Below, in pieces: positions 34,721 to 47,900 of a DNA stretch of 64,000 nt. Made by a program: the position numbers and the translations under genes. This DNA is from Diogma glabrata. Taxonomy: Eukaryota > Arthropoda > Insecta > Diptera > Cylindrotomidae. The notes beneath the pieces are model-generated. The model had not been told where the DNA came from, searched no databases, and saw only the letters and a program-made list of their open reading frames with translations. Positions within the stretch are counted from its first letter, which is position 1. Each line of letters begins with the position of its first letter. The stretch spans positions 247,926,656 to 247,990,655 of the forward strand of contig OY856188.1 of assembly GCA_963693315.1 (NCBI GenBank). The letters are read 5' to 3'.

Positions 34721-35912
34721 AGAACATCGGGTTACACAATTACTCCATTGTCATTTAGGATTGTCGTAAGTATTTTTAATAGTATTTGATTGCAGATTGT
34801 CCAAATAGTAACAAATTCAACGATTTTGTAAGAACCGTAGTAATTTCATAAATGTCTATAAAATTATATCCCAACCCAACTTACCTTTATGATTCTGATG
34901 TTGACTTATCATTTTTAAATTAATTAAAACGATAATTATAATTATGTATTTTCATTTATAATTTATTTTTACATAATGATTTTGTTCTATTTGTCTACAT
35001 AATCTTAAATTTATTTGCATATAAATTCTTTGCTAAAGCTTATTACTAAAATATTAAATATAAAAATAGTTGTTTTCTTAATATATAATAATTATATTTA
35101 TTATATTATAATGCATGTATGTACGTACGTTTGAACTATTAATTATTTTATTTTTGAATTTTGTTTTTTGACAAGAAGTTTATTTAATTTTATTTGTAAT
35201 ATTAACGCTATCACAGTGAGAAATAAAATCACTTGGTAAGATTTTTAATTATTTTCTTTTTTATAAAATTTATTCATTATTTAGGAATTCCAAAAATCTT
35301 TAAAATATCTAAAAGCAAAAATTCGTATCTCGTGTCTTTAAGAACATGAACTTCTTTAGTTAGTAGTTAGATCGGAATTGTTTTAGAACTTATAATTTAA
35401 ACTCATTTCATTTGTTCTTATTTATCTTAAAATTTCGTTTCATATAACTTTAAAGTATAAAGTTTAATTTTGTTTTGTTTTGTATTAGGATGACTATGAA
35501 AAAGTTCTGGTTCCTTTATTTATCGGTGGTATTTTTTATTAGGTTGTTTCATACATTCCGTTCGTTTCACAGTATCAGAAAATTAAATTTTTTTTACTGC
35601 TGCAGTTCCTTTCATGAAAGGCTAAATGATAACGGAGCGTAAACCACAACCAAGCGGAAAAACAAAAAATGAACGGATATGTTAAAAATTCTTCAACAAC
35701 AAATAACATTTTTCAATAAAACTATTAAATTTAAAACCTAACCAAAATACGAATAAATAAAATTTATAGTTCAACTCATAATTATAATTACTTCAGTCAG
35801 AAAGACTTAAGTTTTTATGTTTTATAATAGGAAAACAAAATTAAATTCAAATAAATTTTATTTGAAATAACATTTTTCTAAACATTTTTCTTAAAATAGA
35901 AAAAATTCAATA
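34721..35912. other. AT-rich stretch downstream of torso-like
   Basis: No ORF or repeat recognised. The part next to 35912 is the likely torso-like 3' UTR. Confidence 0.4.
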
Positions 35913-38900
35913 CTACATATTAATCTCCCATAATTTTAAATAATTATCTATAATTTCTTGAAACCATTTTCTCTTACTTGGCTCTTTAAATACTACATTA
36001 ATTGTCTTAAGGTCTAATTGTAATATTGCCTCATTACCCAGAATATTATCAAGTGTGCGGAGTAATTGTCCGTTACCATGTAATTTTAATAAACTGGCGT
36101 ATGTGAATAAATAGTAAGATAACCGTAATTTTCTTGATGCCCATTTTTCAACGGTTACATTTCCACTGGCACATCTTATTTGGCCTAGATGTTCTGCATA
36201 CCATGGTGCAAAATAATTATAAAGATCTGCTTGTGATACACCGTTGACTCCACGAACACGAAGTCGTTCTTTTAATGTTTTGTAGTTACTTTTGTTGTAT
36301 ACGAAAACCTGTAATTGAAGAAAATTAATCGTTAGATTAACGTTTCTAGAACTTTAAATATGCCATGTAATAAAAATAAGTAAACGATTGCTACATAAAA
36401 CTTTTTAAAGTTGAAAGTTAAAAAAATTCTTCACCAATGACAACTTTTAGGCAACTAAAAGTAAGAGACTTCGTGTGGTAGTGGATGTGATATCGGTCTA
36501 TGAATATAAAGTTCCAATTTCGATTCTTCGTGTGTGTATGTTTTTTAATTAATTTTTTTAAATTTAATGACGTTGAATTCCATTGTATATTTCGAGTTCA
36601 TCAATTGATGAACTGTATATAAAAGTAAATATTTGTGATACTTGGTGACATATCACCAAAACATTTATTTCAATTGTAAAAAACTTAGATAATGTATAAG
36701 GAACATTCAATGTTGAATAAGCATATGATTCGGTGGCGTAGTGGTTAAGACGTCGAGCTTGAAACATTACGACTTGGGTTCTCGATCCTTATCAGAGTCA
36801 AATATTTTTTTCTTGAATTTATTTAGAAGAACCGACAAAAATTGAAAATTAAACTGAAAATTGACACAAAATAAAAAAAAAATAAAATGATAAAAATGTT
36901 CTTTGAATTTGTTATTTTTCCGTACATTAGAGTATTAGACACCTAAAAACGTTTCCTAAGTAAGTATTGAAAATTTTAATTTAGCAAGGGCGCATTTTTT
37001 TAACTTATCTGGGACGCAATTGGTGTTATCCGAGTTCAGAACTCTCCGAATTAAAATACATCTTCTAAGTTTGTTTCTCTGTTACAAATCTTGAATTTAT
37101 TTTTCGTGTTTAAAAAGTTTCGAAAAGTTTCAAACACGAATAAAACGAAAACTACCAATGCGATTCAGCTAAAACTGACTATGGGTACTCCGATCCATCA
37201 AAGCTACAATTTTAATAAGTTTCAGCAGTTTAGGAGTTAAAAAGGATATTTCTAGACTTTTCTATTCTTTTTATATATACTAATATACGTTAAATGCATG
37301 GTAATGTTACGTTAATTCTTCACAGCAAGTTTTAGTTTAATAGCTTTAGTAGTTTTCATTTTATTGGCATATTAAGGTGCAATTTCCAATATATAAGCAG
37401 AAATCGAACAAGTAACAGGCAAACAACAACAGAAAGATATATTATAAATAGCAAATTAAAAAAAAACTTGAACAAGCATCGATCCCTAAACTTTTAATCC
37501 TAAGCCCGACACAATACCATTGTACCACTGACTTACACTTTCGATTTGCATTGCAAGTTCATCATACCATACCTTACCGAAAATGTTTTCTGTTGAAATA
37601 TTTTTTCTTTTGTTTATATTTTAATTATATTCTTGCTAATACTTTATAGTGATTGGTGAGGCAGTGATTGGTTAAATTTTGTTTTCATTTATATATGTAT
37701 ACTAGCGGGACCCGGCGTGCTTTGCTACACCTATAAATAAAGTTTGTGTGTATACATTTTGTTGACGTAGTAGCAATAATTTCAAAGAGTAGTAATGAGA
37801 AATGATTTTCTATTTTTTTTTTTAAATATGAATGTAAAAGGATCAGCACTCTAGTTGATCAGCAAAATATAAAAAATTAGTATTATATATAAAACAAAGG
37901 ATATATAAAAATACGCGATCAAATAAGTTTTCAGGTGTGTAAGGTTTCAGGTGTGTCTCTATAGTGAACATTATACGGAACAAATATAGATTCAAAAAAT
38001 GTTCACAGTGTTCATGCCGTTTAATATACGCGTTCTTTACTGGTAGGTTATTAAAAAAGTTACAAAAAAATTGTAATCGTGATGTCATTCAATGGTCAGC
38101 AAGGGCAGTTAGAATAGTGACAATACATTCGATGAAGGTGAATACAAACACATTTACAAATTTTAAACATACACACATTAATTTTTATAAATAGAAGATA
38201 ATGATTCAAAAAGAATTAAAATTTTATTTTGGAGTTTTGTATTAAACTTCAAGGCAGTACTATGGGTGAATTCATAGGATGAGAAATATTTCTATTTAGT
38301 CAACATTCTGAGTCATTGTAGTCATTATTGGTTGTTGCAAATCAAGGCGAAACTAACATCTGACACACAGTCAATATATTGCCATATATAGACAACATTA
38401 TGGGAATATTAATTTTTTGGAGTTTTGTGAGTGATTAAGCTTAAAGTAATTGTTGAAATTAATATTCCCAACAATAAGTAATTACTGTCGGGTCGGGATT
38501 GAACTTATACTTAACTTATCAGAGACATCATTCCGGCAGACGTTGTGCTGCATGGTATTTCAAGCGATTAGGATATTAAACAAAGTATGAAATGAATGAC
38601 AAATAATATAATAATTTCATTATTCTTTATTTTGAAATAACATCAATTTTTCTAAAAACAATTCGTTATAATCAATATTGTTTGTTTAATTTTATCTTAA
38701 TGCAAGTTGATGAACAATATTTTTAGTCAATTCCTGAGGAGTATAAATCAATAAACTTGACGGTTTTCCAACGCGATAACACGCCACATATAATTGGCCA
38801 TGTGAAAAGACCGGATTTTCTAGATCCAACCCACAAATCGACATTGTTTGACCTTGTGACTTATTAATAGTCATGGCAAACTCCAAGCGAATTGGAAATT

Positions 38901-41900
38901 GCAGACTTCTGAATGGAATGGGTGAGTCTGAAGGGATAATTTGGATTCGTGGCATAAGAACAACTCCACCTTCAAATTAGCCGTTCAAAATTGTAGCTTC
39001 AAGAACATTGCAAAAAGTTTTTTTATGACTAATCTTGTACCGTATCTACCTGTATCTTGTACCGCATAGCTTAGGCATGGTGGCATTCCTGGTAAATCCA
39101 ATTAAAAAGTTCAACAGGATAGTTTACTGCTTCGTGAGGATCGGTAACATTGTCGATCGATTTGAACAATATCTCATTGCCGGGTAATGACTGTTGTATT
39201 TTGAAGTTAATAGCGTCAACATCGATATTTTTGCGACTAAAATAGCTCGTTCACGAAGCCACGCATGATTAATATAATTAGCAGCGCCATCTGCCGGGTT
39301 GATTTGAGAATCTAAATCATCCAGGGCGTCACCCAAACACATACAAAAAAATTCATTAAAATCGTTCCAGCCGTTTAGGAGGAGTTCAGTGACAATACCG
39401 ACTGTAGCGCCTCTGCCGGGCTGATTTATAAATTTAAACCATTCGGGGCGCCACCCAAACGCAAAAAAATTCATTCAAATCGGTCCAGACGTTTAGGAGG
39501 AGTTCAGTGACCAAAGCAACTGCAGCGCCTCTGTCGGGCTGATTTATAAATTTAAACCATGCGGGGCGCCACCCAAACGTACACAAAAAATTCATTAAAA
39601 TCGGTCCAGCCGTTTAGAAGGAGTTCACAGTCATACACACGTACAGTAGAATTATATATATAAAGATAGCAAATATGTATAACCATAACATAGTTTGAGT
39701 ATGCTATGTAGACTGAAAAAACTATTTACTTTCTGAAAATTGTGATTACTGGTATACACGTAATTTGGTAGATCCTCTAGGGTAGAGGCTGAATCACATG
39801 TAGATAGCTGTGATAACATTAAATGCGCCAACTATTCAAGAAATCATTTAAGTAGTTTTGTTCAGTTTAACCTCTGGGTTTCCAAGTATGTAATGACTAA
39901 TCATAATTGTACAAAATAAGTCAATTACTACTGGCCATAAACGGACAAATTCGAGCGATCGTCATTTTTCTATACAAAACGACAGAAGTCCCGCTTTTGG
40001 CGAACAAATGGTTAGAAACATTTTATAATTTTGAAACAAACCATGCTATATACAATAATGTACTAAAAATTGTGGAATACGCACTGCCCTCACCAGGAAC
40101 CAATGTTGCAACTGTTGCGTTTTTTCTACGGTAAATAAAGTGTGGACAGTCTAGACAGTAATTCAAGCCGCAACATTCACCATGCAATTCTAAACTGTTC
40201 AATTCTGTGCGTCGAAAGAGAATACGGTAACACAGATATATATATACATTATTTATAATCGCGTCACACTTGTGTGGATACCTGGTCACACAGGAGTACA
40301 CGGCAATGTAGTAGCATATTTAGCCAAGAAAGCTACTACAACAAAATTTATTCGTCCAGAGCCGTGCTTTGGACTGACAAAAGAGTTCACTCAAATGCGT
40401 AATCAAAAGCTGGAAACAGGATCAAAATAGACAACTGTGGAGCATGTGAGAAGGTCTGCCGCATTATAAAAAGATTCTAGGCAGCTTTCCCCGTCGCTCC
40501 TATCAAAACAAACGATCTTGAGAGAGAGTCTCTGAAGGTCTTAACATGGTGCACGAGGACACGGTCCAATAAATTACCACCTTAACACACTAGGCCTTGC
40601 TGCCTCTGATAGATGCAGATTCTGTAACTCGGCAGATGCAGATTCTGTAACATTATCTGCAACTGCTCTTTCAAGACACAGATACATTAAGCTCGGTCAA
40701 AGGAGAAAAGCACTTCCTCTATAGCAACACGTTAGTCCAATCCAACTAATTAACTATGTTAAGAGACTCGAATTCGGCCACATTGAACATTCCGCAGTGA
40801 CATCGACGTCATCCGCAGTATAACAATATCAGGGTTAAGCACAATATATCTCTAGGTCGCAGTACTACTCTAACTAGCTAACCGTAGTTTTAGGTATTAT
40901 GGAGTAATAAAAGGAGTTTCAATTTCGATACAGTTCAACAAAGAGATTAAATACTTAGGTGTGATCCTCAACAGCAAGCTCACATAGAACTTACACCTAA
41001 AATATATCTCGTACATAGCAAACAAGGCTCTTCGCCTGCAAAAATTGGGAAAAACCAGGCGACAGATGCTTTCAGAACTACACCAACATAAGCAAAGCAG
41101 AAACTTCCCCTGCTCCCTCCATTGCACCTACACATTAAATCTGTAGCAGCATCTAGCGGTTAAAGACGCAGCTCGTCGAAATATTTATACCTGGCCGGCC
41201 ATCGAACGATCCTTTCGGAACAGCAGAACGAAGTGAAGACCTACCACATTTTTGACTGCATACCAAATACTACTGATCTAGACAGACAATATACTTTCCA
41301 AATAGGAGCCAGGAAGACGTTAAGAGCAGACTCTCTAGCAGGCGCTCCTACAAAATTTAATGGTCCAAAACAGTTCTTTTGACTGACCAAGAGTTCGCTC
41401 AAATGCTTTAAAAAAGCTAAGAGTAGAACCAAAATAGACAACTATGAAGAAGGCGGGAAAATCTTCTGCATTCTAAAAGATTTCTAGGTAATTGACTCAT
41501 CTTCCTTAGAAAAGCTATCGATCTTGAGAGAGAGTCTCTGACAGGGCACTGTGTGATAAACCACCACCTTAAAAAACTAGGTTTTGCTGCTTCTGATATG
41601 CGGATTCTGCAAGTCGCAGATAAAAACGATGAAACACTTCTGTAACTTCTCCGACCTTGCATAGCGCAGTTACATCAAGCTCAGCCAAGGGTAACACTTC
41701 CTCTACAAAAGAAACTCAGAATCAACCAGTTTGCACATCCTATATTGACATCGCACCATCTGTCGTATAACAACATCAGGGTTAAGCACAATGGATCTTT
41801 AGGTCGCGGTGGTACATGAACTAGCAAACCGATCAGCTCAGTTTAGAAACCTCCTTGTAAAAAAAATGTTGATATCAAATACTGTAGGTTTACTTTACAT

Positions 41901-44900
41901 ACCACCAGTAAATCACACTTGTCTTGCTCATTAATAGATTTTTTTAAATTTTACAAATGCTCAGATTATCATGGAACAACCTGCGTCAGAGAAATCGTCA
42001 AAATAATAAAAAATTGTAATAGCATAGATGGAGAAGGATTGGGAAGTTGACGTGAGGCGGATATTCTCGATCTTGTTGACCATCATCCTGAAGAATTAAG
42101 CAACGACGATATGTTGACGCAAATCAAATATGAACTTGCAGAATATAATTTAAACCAAATTAACCAGGTACAAATATTCACTATACGTCTGTAATCTGTA
42201 TCGCTACTTTAAAAATTCCCAAAGATGACAATTTGTTCTTGCCTCTTTTGAAAGTTTTTTCCATATTTTTATCAAAAAAAAAAAATGTTGAAAGAAAGCT
42301 CTAAATATCCATGTGATAAAATTTATTCAAAATAAGACAATTACTACATAAAACCGGACATGTATCGACAAAACAGAAATCCCCCAATGAATGGGGGAAG
42401 ACTGAACAGTTCGTTACCACAGGTGGAGGTGCTAATTGAGACCGGGTTTGTTTTGGAGGCTGTGCAGATTTTTGCTCTATGATATGAACAGTTTTTCTAT
42501 CTTTTACATGAGAACCCTCATGGTGTTGACCTGACTAGCGCGAATGTGGTCTTTTATAGTTTAGTGAGAGACAGAAAAATTTAGACTGTATAGTATACGA
42601 TAACTGCTGTGGTTTGGAATTCCTTGAGGTTTGGGTTTTAAATCGTCCGTTGGTGGAGGTAGTAAAGGAATGGGCGCCAACTTTGAAGACTCTATTCACG
42701 GTTTGTTCGCAGGATGGCACGATTATGAATGAAGTTTGCTCTGAATTCTACTATCCTACTCTTAAAGCTGCATTGGTAAGTTGTCTAGTTTGCGGTTTAA
42801 CACCAAGGGCATTATGTATCTTAAATATCGTTTGAGCTAACGGCGAGGTCTCATCCAACAGGGTCTGTTTTGTCCATAGAAAAGGACAATAATCTCATTT
42901 TGCACATTCCATTGTGAGTTACGAAAGTATAAACACGTATAGGAAAAGATAAAAAAAAATATTGTGACGCTGATGCATAGGCTGACTTCACCACAGCTCT
43001 GGAAACATAGTGTTCTGGATATATAATGAGCTAATATTCATAAAATACTTTAATTAAAAGCTAACCAATATTATGGACTTCGTAGTTCTAATAATAAAAA
43101 TATTAAAGCAGGCAGTTGTATCCCAACAAACATAAATTCTGTTGTACGAGAAAAAGTAAAAAAAAATTTATCGGAAGTGAAAAAGCAGAAGTAAGGATGC
43201 AGAACTGTTGTAAACCGTACTAAATGTGTATGTACCAAATTTCATCCAACTCGATTATCAGGTACAGAAGTTATTGAGCTTCCAAAATAACAGGTGCTTG
43301 GAGGACCCCCTACCACTTTGTTCACTATCGCTAAAAAAACTAATCAGTTCCTTGCCATACATATTTGCATCTTTTTGCAAAGTGTAATCAAAATTACTTA
43401 ACGAACGAATGTTGTATGCTTCAAACAAACATTGAAACAATAAACAGGTGTTTGGGAGGACCCCACTACTTATCCCAATATTGTCCAAAAACTAGTCAAT
43501 TCTTTGTCAATAAAGTCTTTATCTTTTTTCAAAGTGCCATTAAAATTGATTAATGAATGAAATCTGTATGCTCCCAACAAACTTTAAAAACAAAGTGTGA
43601 TAAGTCAGCAGTTGTATGGTAGATCCCCCGCCACTTTGATCAATGTGTCCCAAAAGATGATAATTATCTTCTTACACTAATTGAAACCTTTCCATAAGTT
43701 TTATCATAATCACTTCAGTATTGTAGGCTGTAGTGTGCATAAAGATACTGAAAAAACTGCCAACAATTAAAAAAAAATTTTTTTACCGGAAGTAAAAAAC
43801 CGGAAGTTGGGATGCAGAATTTTTGTAAATCATACTAAATGCTTATGTACAAAGTTTCATCCAATTCGTTTATCAGGTACAGATGTTATTGAGCTTTAAA
43901 AAAAAACAGGTGTATGGGACACCCCCCACCACTTTGTTCACTATCGCTCAAAAACTAATCAGTTCTTTGCCATACATGTTTGCATCTTTTTCCAAAGTGT
44001 CATCAAAATTGGTTCACGAACGAATGCTGTGTGCTCCCAAAAAACATTGAAAAAATGATGACACAGTAAACAGGTGTTCGGGAGACCCCGTACCACTTAT
44101 CCCAATATTGTCCAAAAACTAATCAGTTCCTTGTCATTTAAGTTCCCATCTTTTTACAAAGTCTCATTAGAATTGATTAATGAACGAAGTCTGTATGCTC
44201 CCAACAAACTTTAAAAACAAAGTGTGAAAAGTCAGCAATTGTATGGTAGACCCCCGCCACTTTGATCAATGTGTCCTAAAAGATGATAATTATCTTCTTA
44301 CACTAATTGGAACCCTATTCCATAAGTTTCATCATAATCACTTCATTATTGTAGGCTGTAGTGTGCATAAAGACACTGAAAAAACTTCAAAAAAGTACAA
44401 AAAAAATTTTTTTACCGGAAGTAAAAAACCGGAAGTTGGGATGCAGAACTATTGTAAACCGTACTACATACTCAGGTACCAAGTTTCATCCAATTCGCTT
44501 ATCAGGTACAGAAGTTATTGAGCTTTCAACAAAACAGGTGCTCCACGACCCCCCACCACTTTGTTCACTAACGCTCAAAAACTAATCAGTTCTTTGCCAT
44601 ACATGTTTGCATCTTTTTCCAAAGTGTCATCAAAATTCGTTCACGATCGAATGCTGTGTGCTCCCAACAAACATTGAAAAAAGTGTGACACATTAAACAG
44701 GTGTTCGGGAGGACCCCCACCACTTATTCCAATATTATCCAAAAACTTATTAGTTCTTCATTACTTAAGTTTCCATCTTTTTCCAAAGTTTCATTAAAAT
44801 AAATTAATGAATATAGTCTGTATGCTCCCAACAAACTTTAAAAACAAAGTGTGAAAAGTCAGCATTTGTATGGTAGACCCCCCACCACTTTGATCAATGT

Positions 44901-47900
44901 GTCTCAAAACATGATAATTATCTTTTCACACTAATTGGAACCCTATTCCATAAGTTTCATCATAACCACTTCATTATTGTGGGCTGTAGTGTGCATAAAG
45001 ACACTGAAAAAACTTCAAAAAAGTACAAACAAATTTTTTTTACCGGAAGTGAAAAACCGGAAGTTGGGATGCAGAACTATTTTAAACCGTACTACATACT
45101 CATGTACCAAGTTTCATCCAATTCGCTTATCAGGTACAGAAGTTATAGAGCTTTCAAAAAAACAGGTGCTCCAGGGACCCCTCACCACTTTGTTCACTAT
45201 CGCTCAAAAACTAATCAGTTCTTTGTCATACATGTTTGCGTCTTTTTTCAAAGTGTCATCAAAATTCATTCACGAATGAATGTTTTATGCTCCCAACAAA
45301 CTTAAAAACTTTGTGAAAAAAACCACCTGTTGTATGGTGGACCCCCCAACCCTTTATCCAATGTGCTCCAAAAGCTGATAAAATCTTTATCATATTATTT
45401 AAAAGCTTTTCGCAACGTTTCATGAAAATCGATCGGTAATTGTAGGCTACAGTAGGGATAAACACCTGAAAAAAAAAACTTTTTAACCGGAAGTGACAAA
45501 CCGGAAGTTGGTATGCAGAAATATTGGAAACAGTACTAAAACCTTATATACTAAGTTTCAATAAGATCATAACCCGAGATCAGAAGTTATTCAAGATTTA
45601 AACTTAGAGGTGTTCGGGAGACCCCCCGCCATTTTGTCCAAATTTGAAATGAATCCAGATCTTCCATTTTCAAGTGAACCTGTATCATTTGCCAAAGTTT
45701 CATCAAGATCCTATACAGAAAATGAATCAAATCAAAATTAATAATGAAAAATTATAAGTAGATATGGGAAACATCAAGAAAGAAAATGACAACTTAAAAA
45801 CAAACCTAGAAAAGATTCAAGTCCAATTCAAAAAAATAAATATAATTAATGAAAATATATATCAAATAAGCAATGAATAATTAAACACTAAAGATGAAAA
45901 CATTAACAAAGATGTACTAATTACTGAACTCATCGCAAAAACAAATGAAATAAAAAATTTATTAACTCTGGATAATAATCTTTATACTAAAAATGATGAA
46001 TAATAACGACATTATAAATATTTTACAAATCAACATTAGAAGTTATAAAGCAAATAAAAATAAATTAGAATACACTACTTGATTAATTACACATTAAACA
46101 AAAAATAAAATAAAGATGAATTAGAATGCAATACTTGCTTAATTACACATTAAACAAAAAAATAGATATTGCTTTTCTGCGGGAAACCTGGAGAAACAAT
46201 AAAGATATTTTAAAAATTAAAAATTTTCACTTAGATTTCAATCACAGAAATGACAATTATGGAGGAGTGGGGTTCATAATTAATAATAATATAAGTAACT
46301 ATAAAATAATGCACATTAAAGACTATGAACCTATAGAAACTATAGAGCTAAAAATAGATATAAAAGAAAAAAATACAAAAATCAGGGTAATAGGTATTTA
46401 CATTCCACCGACCACTAACAACTCTATTATAGGAGAAAAATTTAATATATCAATAAAAAAATACGAAAATAAAGAAAAAACATTAGTTATAGGTGATATA
46501 AATGCTCATCATGCCTTATGGGAACTAAATAAAAGAAATGATAATAGGGGAAATAAGATGGCGCAGATAATTACAAACTCAAAATTTATCATATTAAACA
46601 ATGGAAAACATACCAGATTCAATAACAACAATGCATCGTCAATAGACATATCACTGATAACAGAAGCCTTAATAAAAAAAACAAGTTGGAAAGTCAAAAA
46701 ATTCATGATAGGTAACTCAGATCATTTACCGCTAATTATAAAATTAAGATATAAAAACATAAAAATTAATAAAAACAAAATGATTAGAAATGAAAAAAAA
46801 TATATGAAAAAGTTTTGAAACTTAATCCAGATCACACTTTTGACTTGGAAGACTATGAAAACGAATTAGAAAATACTATATATCGAAACTGTAAAACAAT
46901 AGAAGAAAAAAGGCTATATATACCAAAAATATGGTGGAACGAAAAAATCAAGACGTTATGGAATATAAAAAAAAAGAAATTAAGATTATACAATAGACCT
47001 AAAAATAATATATATATTTTAGAAGAATTAAAAAAGTACTAATGAAGCAAGAAAAGAAATTAAAGTTAAAAAAAAATTAGTTGGAACAAATTTATAGAAA
47101 AATGAAATACTGATTAAGATATGGCAAAAAATTTAGAAATGATAAAAATATTTAACAATAAAAAAACATATTCGAAAAATTTATTCGAAAATAATGAAAA
47201 CATAGACAAATTCTTAACTTTACACATCAAAGAAAAGAAAACAGAAAAAGACAAAAGAAGAAAGTTTCAAGATATAGAAAATTATAAGAATGAATTTAAT
47301 GCAATGGAAATTCAGGATATAATAAAAAGAAATAAATCTACAATGCCAGGATTAAATGGAATTTCGAATAAACTACTAAAAGAATTACCTATAAATCATA
47401 TAAATAAAATAACAAATTCTTTTAATAAAACATGGAGAAAACAATACTTTCTAGAAAACTGGAAAAATTTCAAAATAATTCCGACATTAAAAAGTAAAAC
47501 AGAAATAGAAAATAAAAATAATCGTAAACAACACACAGAATAGTACATTATATACCGAGGTGATAAAGTAAATTTTCTACATTGAGGTGGATATTAATTC
47601 GCGAGAAACGAAGTTTCGAGCGAATTAAGCACCGAAATGGAGAAAATTTTCTTCACCGAGGTTTATATACTATTTTTTTTACTACTTGATATAAAAAATG
47701 CACTAAAACTCTTTAATTATTCACAAAATAAAATGTCAATTAATAAGCAAATGGTGAATAAATAAAAATTTTGATTGGGTGAAACATTGTGTATCATATC
47801 ATTGGATTGCGTATTGGATATTTATTATTCAGAGCTGCTTAGTTAGAAATTTATTTTCAATGAATTTTCTTAAAACTATATAAAAATCACATATGCTTTG

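Larger units (their letters stand above)
37702..39666 (-). mobile_element. Helitron, internally deleted
   Basis: Minus strand begins TCTTTATATATATAATTC (39666) after A and ends GCCGGGTCCCGCTAG (37702) before T. This gives 5'-TC, 3'-CTAG with a GC-rich subterminal hairpin, and A|T insertion without duplication, as expected for Helitrons. The interior keeps only the C-terminus of the helicase plus three ~120-bp repeats near the 5' end. Rep/HUH domain absent. Confidence 0.9.
45725..47540 (+). mobile_element. AT-rich LINE, 5' part with EN, cut at RT start
   Basis: Begins with the coiled-coil-like C-terminus of ORF1 ([20 protein letters not shown]...), which overlaps the start of ORF2 near 46000. 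The endonuclease follows, then a Lys/Asn-rich linker and the first RT motif. It stops abruptly at 47540 where a snapback palindrome begins. Being truncated at the 3' side is unusual for LINEs, which normally lose 5' sequence. Confidence 0.85.

Noticed and set aside
42614..42835. 73-codon plus-strand ORF and 61-codon minus-strand ORF
   Set aside because: Overlap each other, no recognisable motifs, inside a TE-filled intron.
44243..45305. Overlapping ORFs of 74-114 codons as a gene family
   Set aside because: They recur once per ~625-bp tandem unit and in two frames at once; repeat artefacts.
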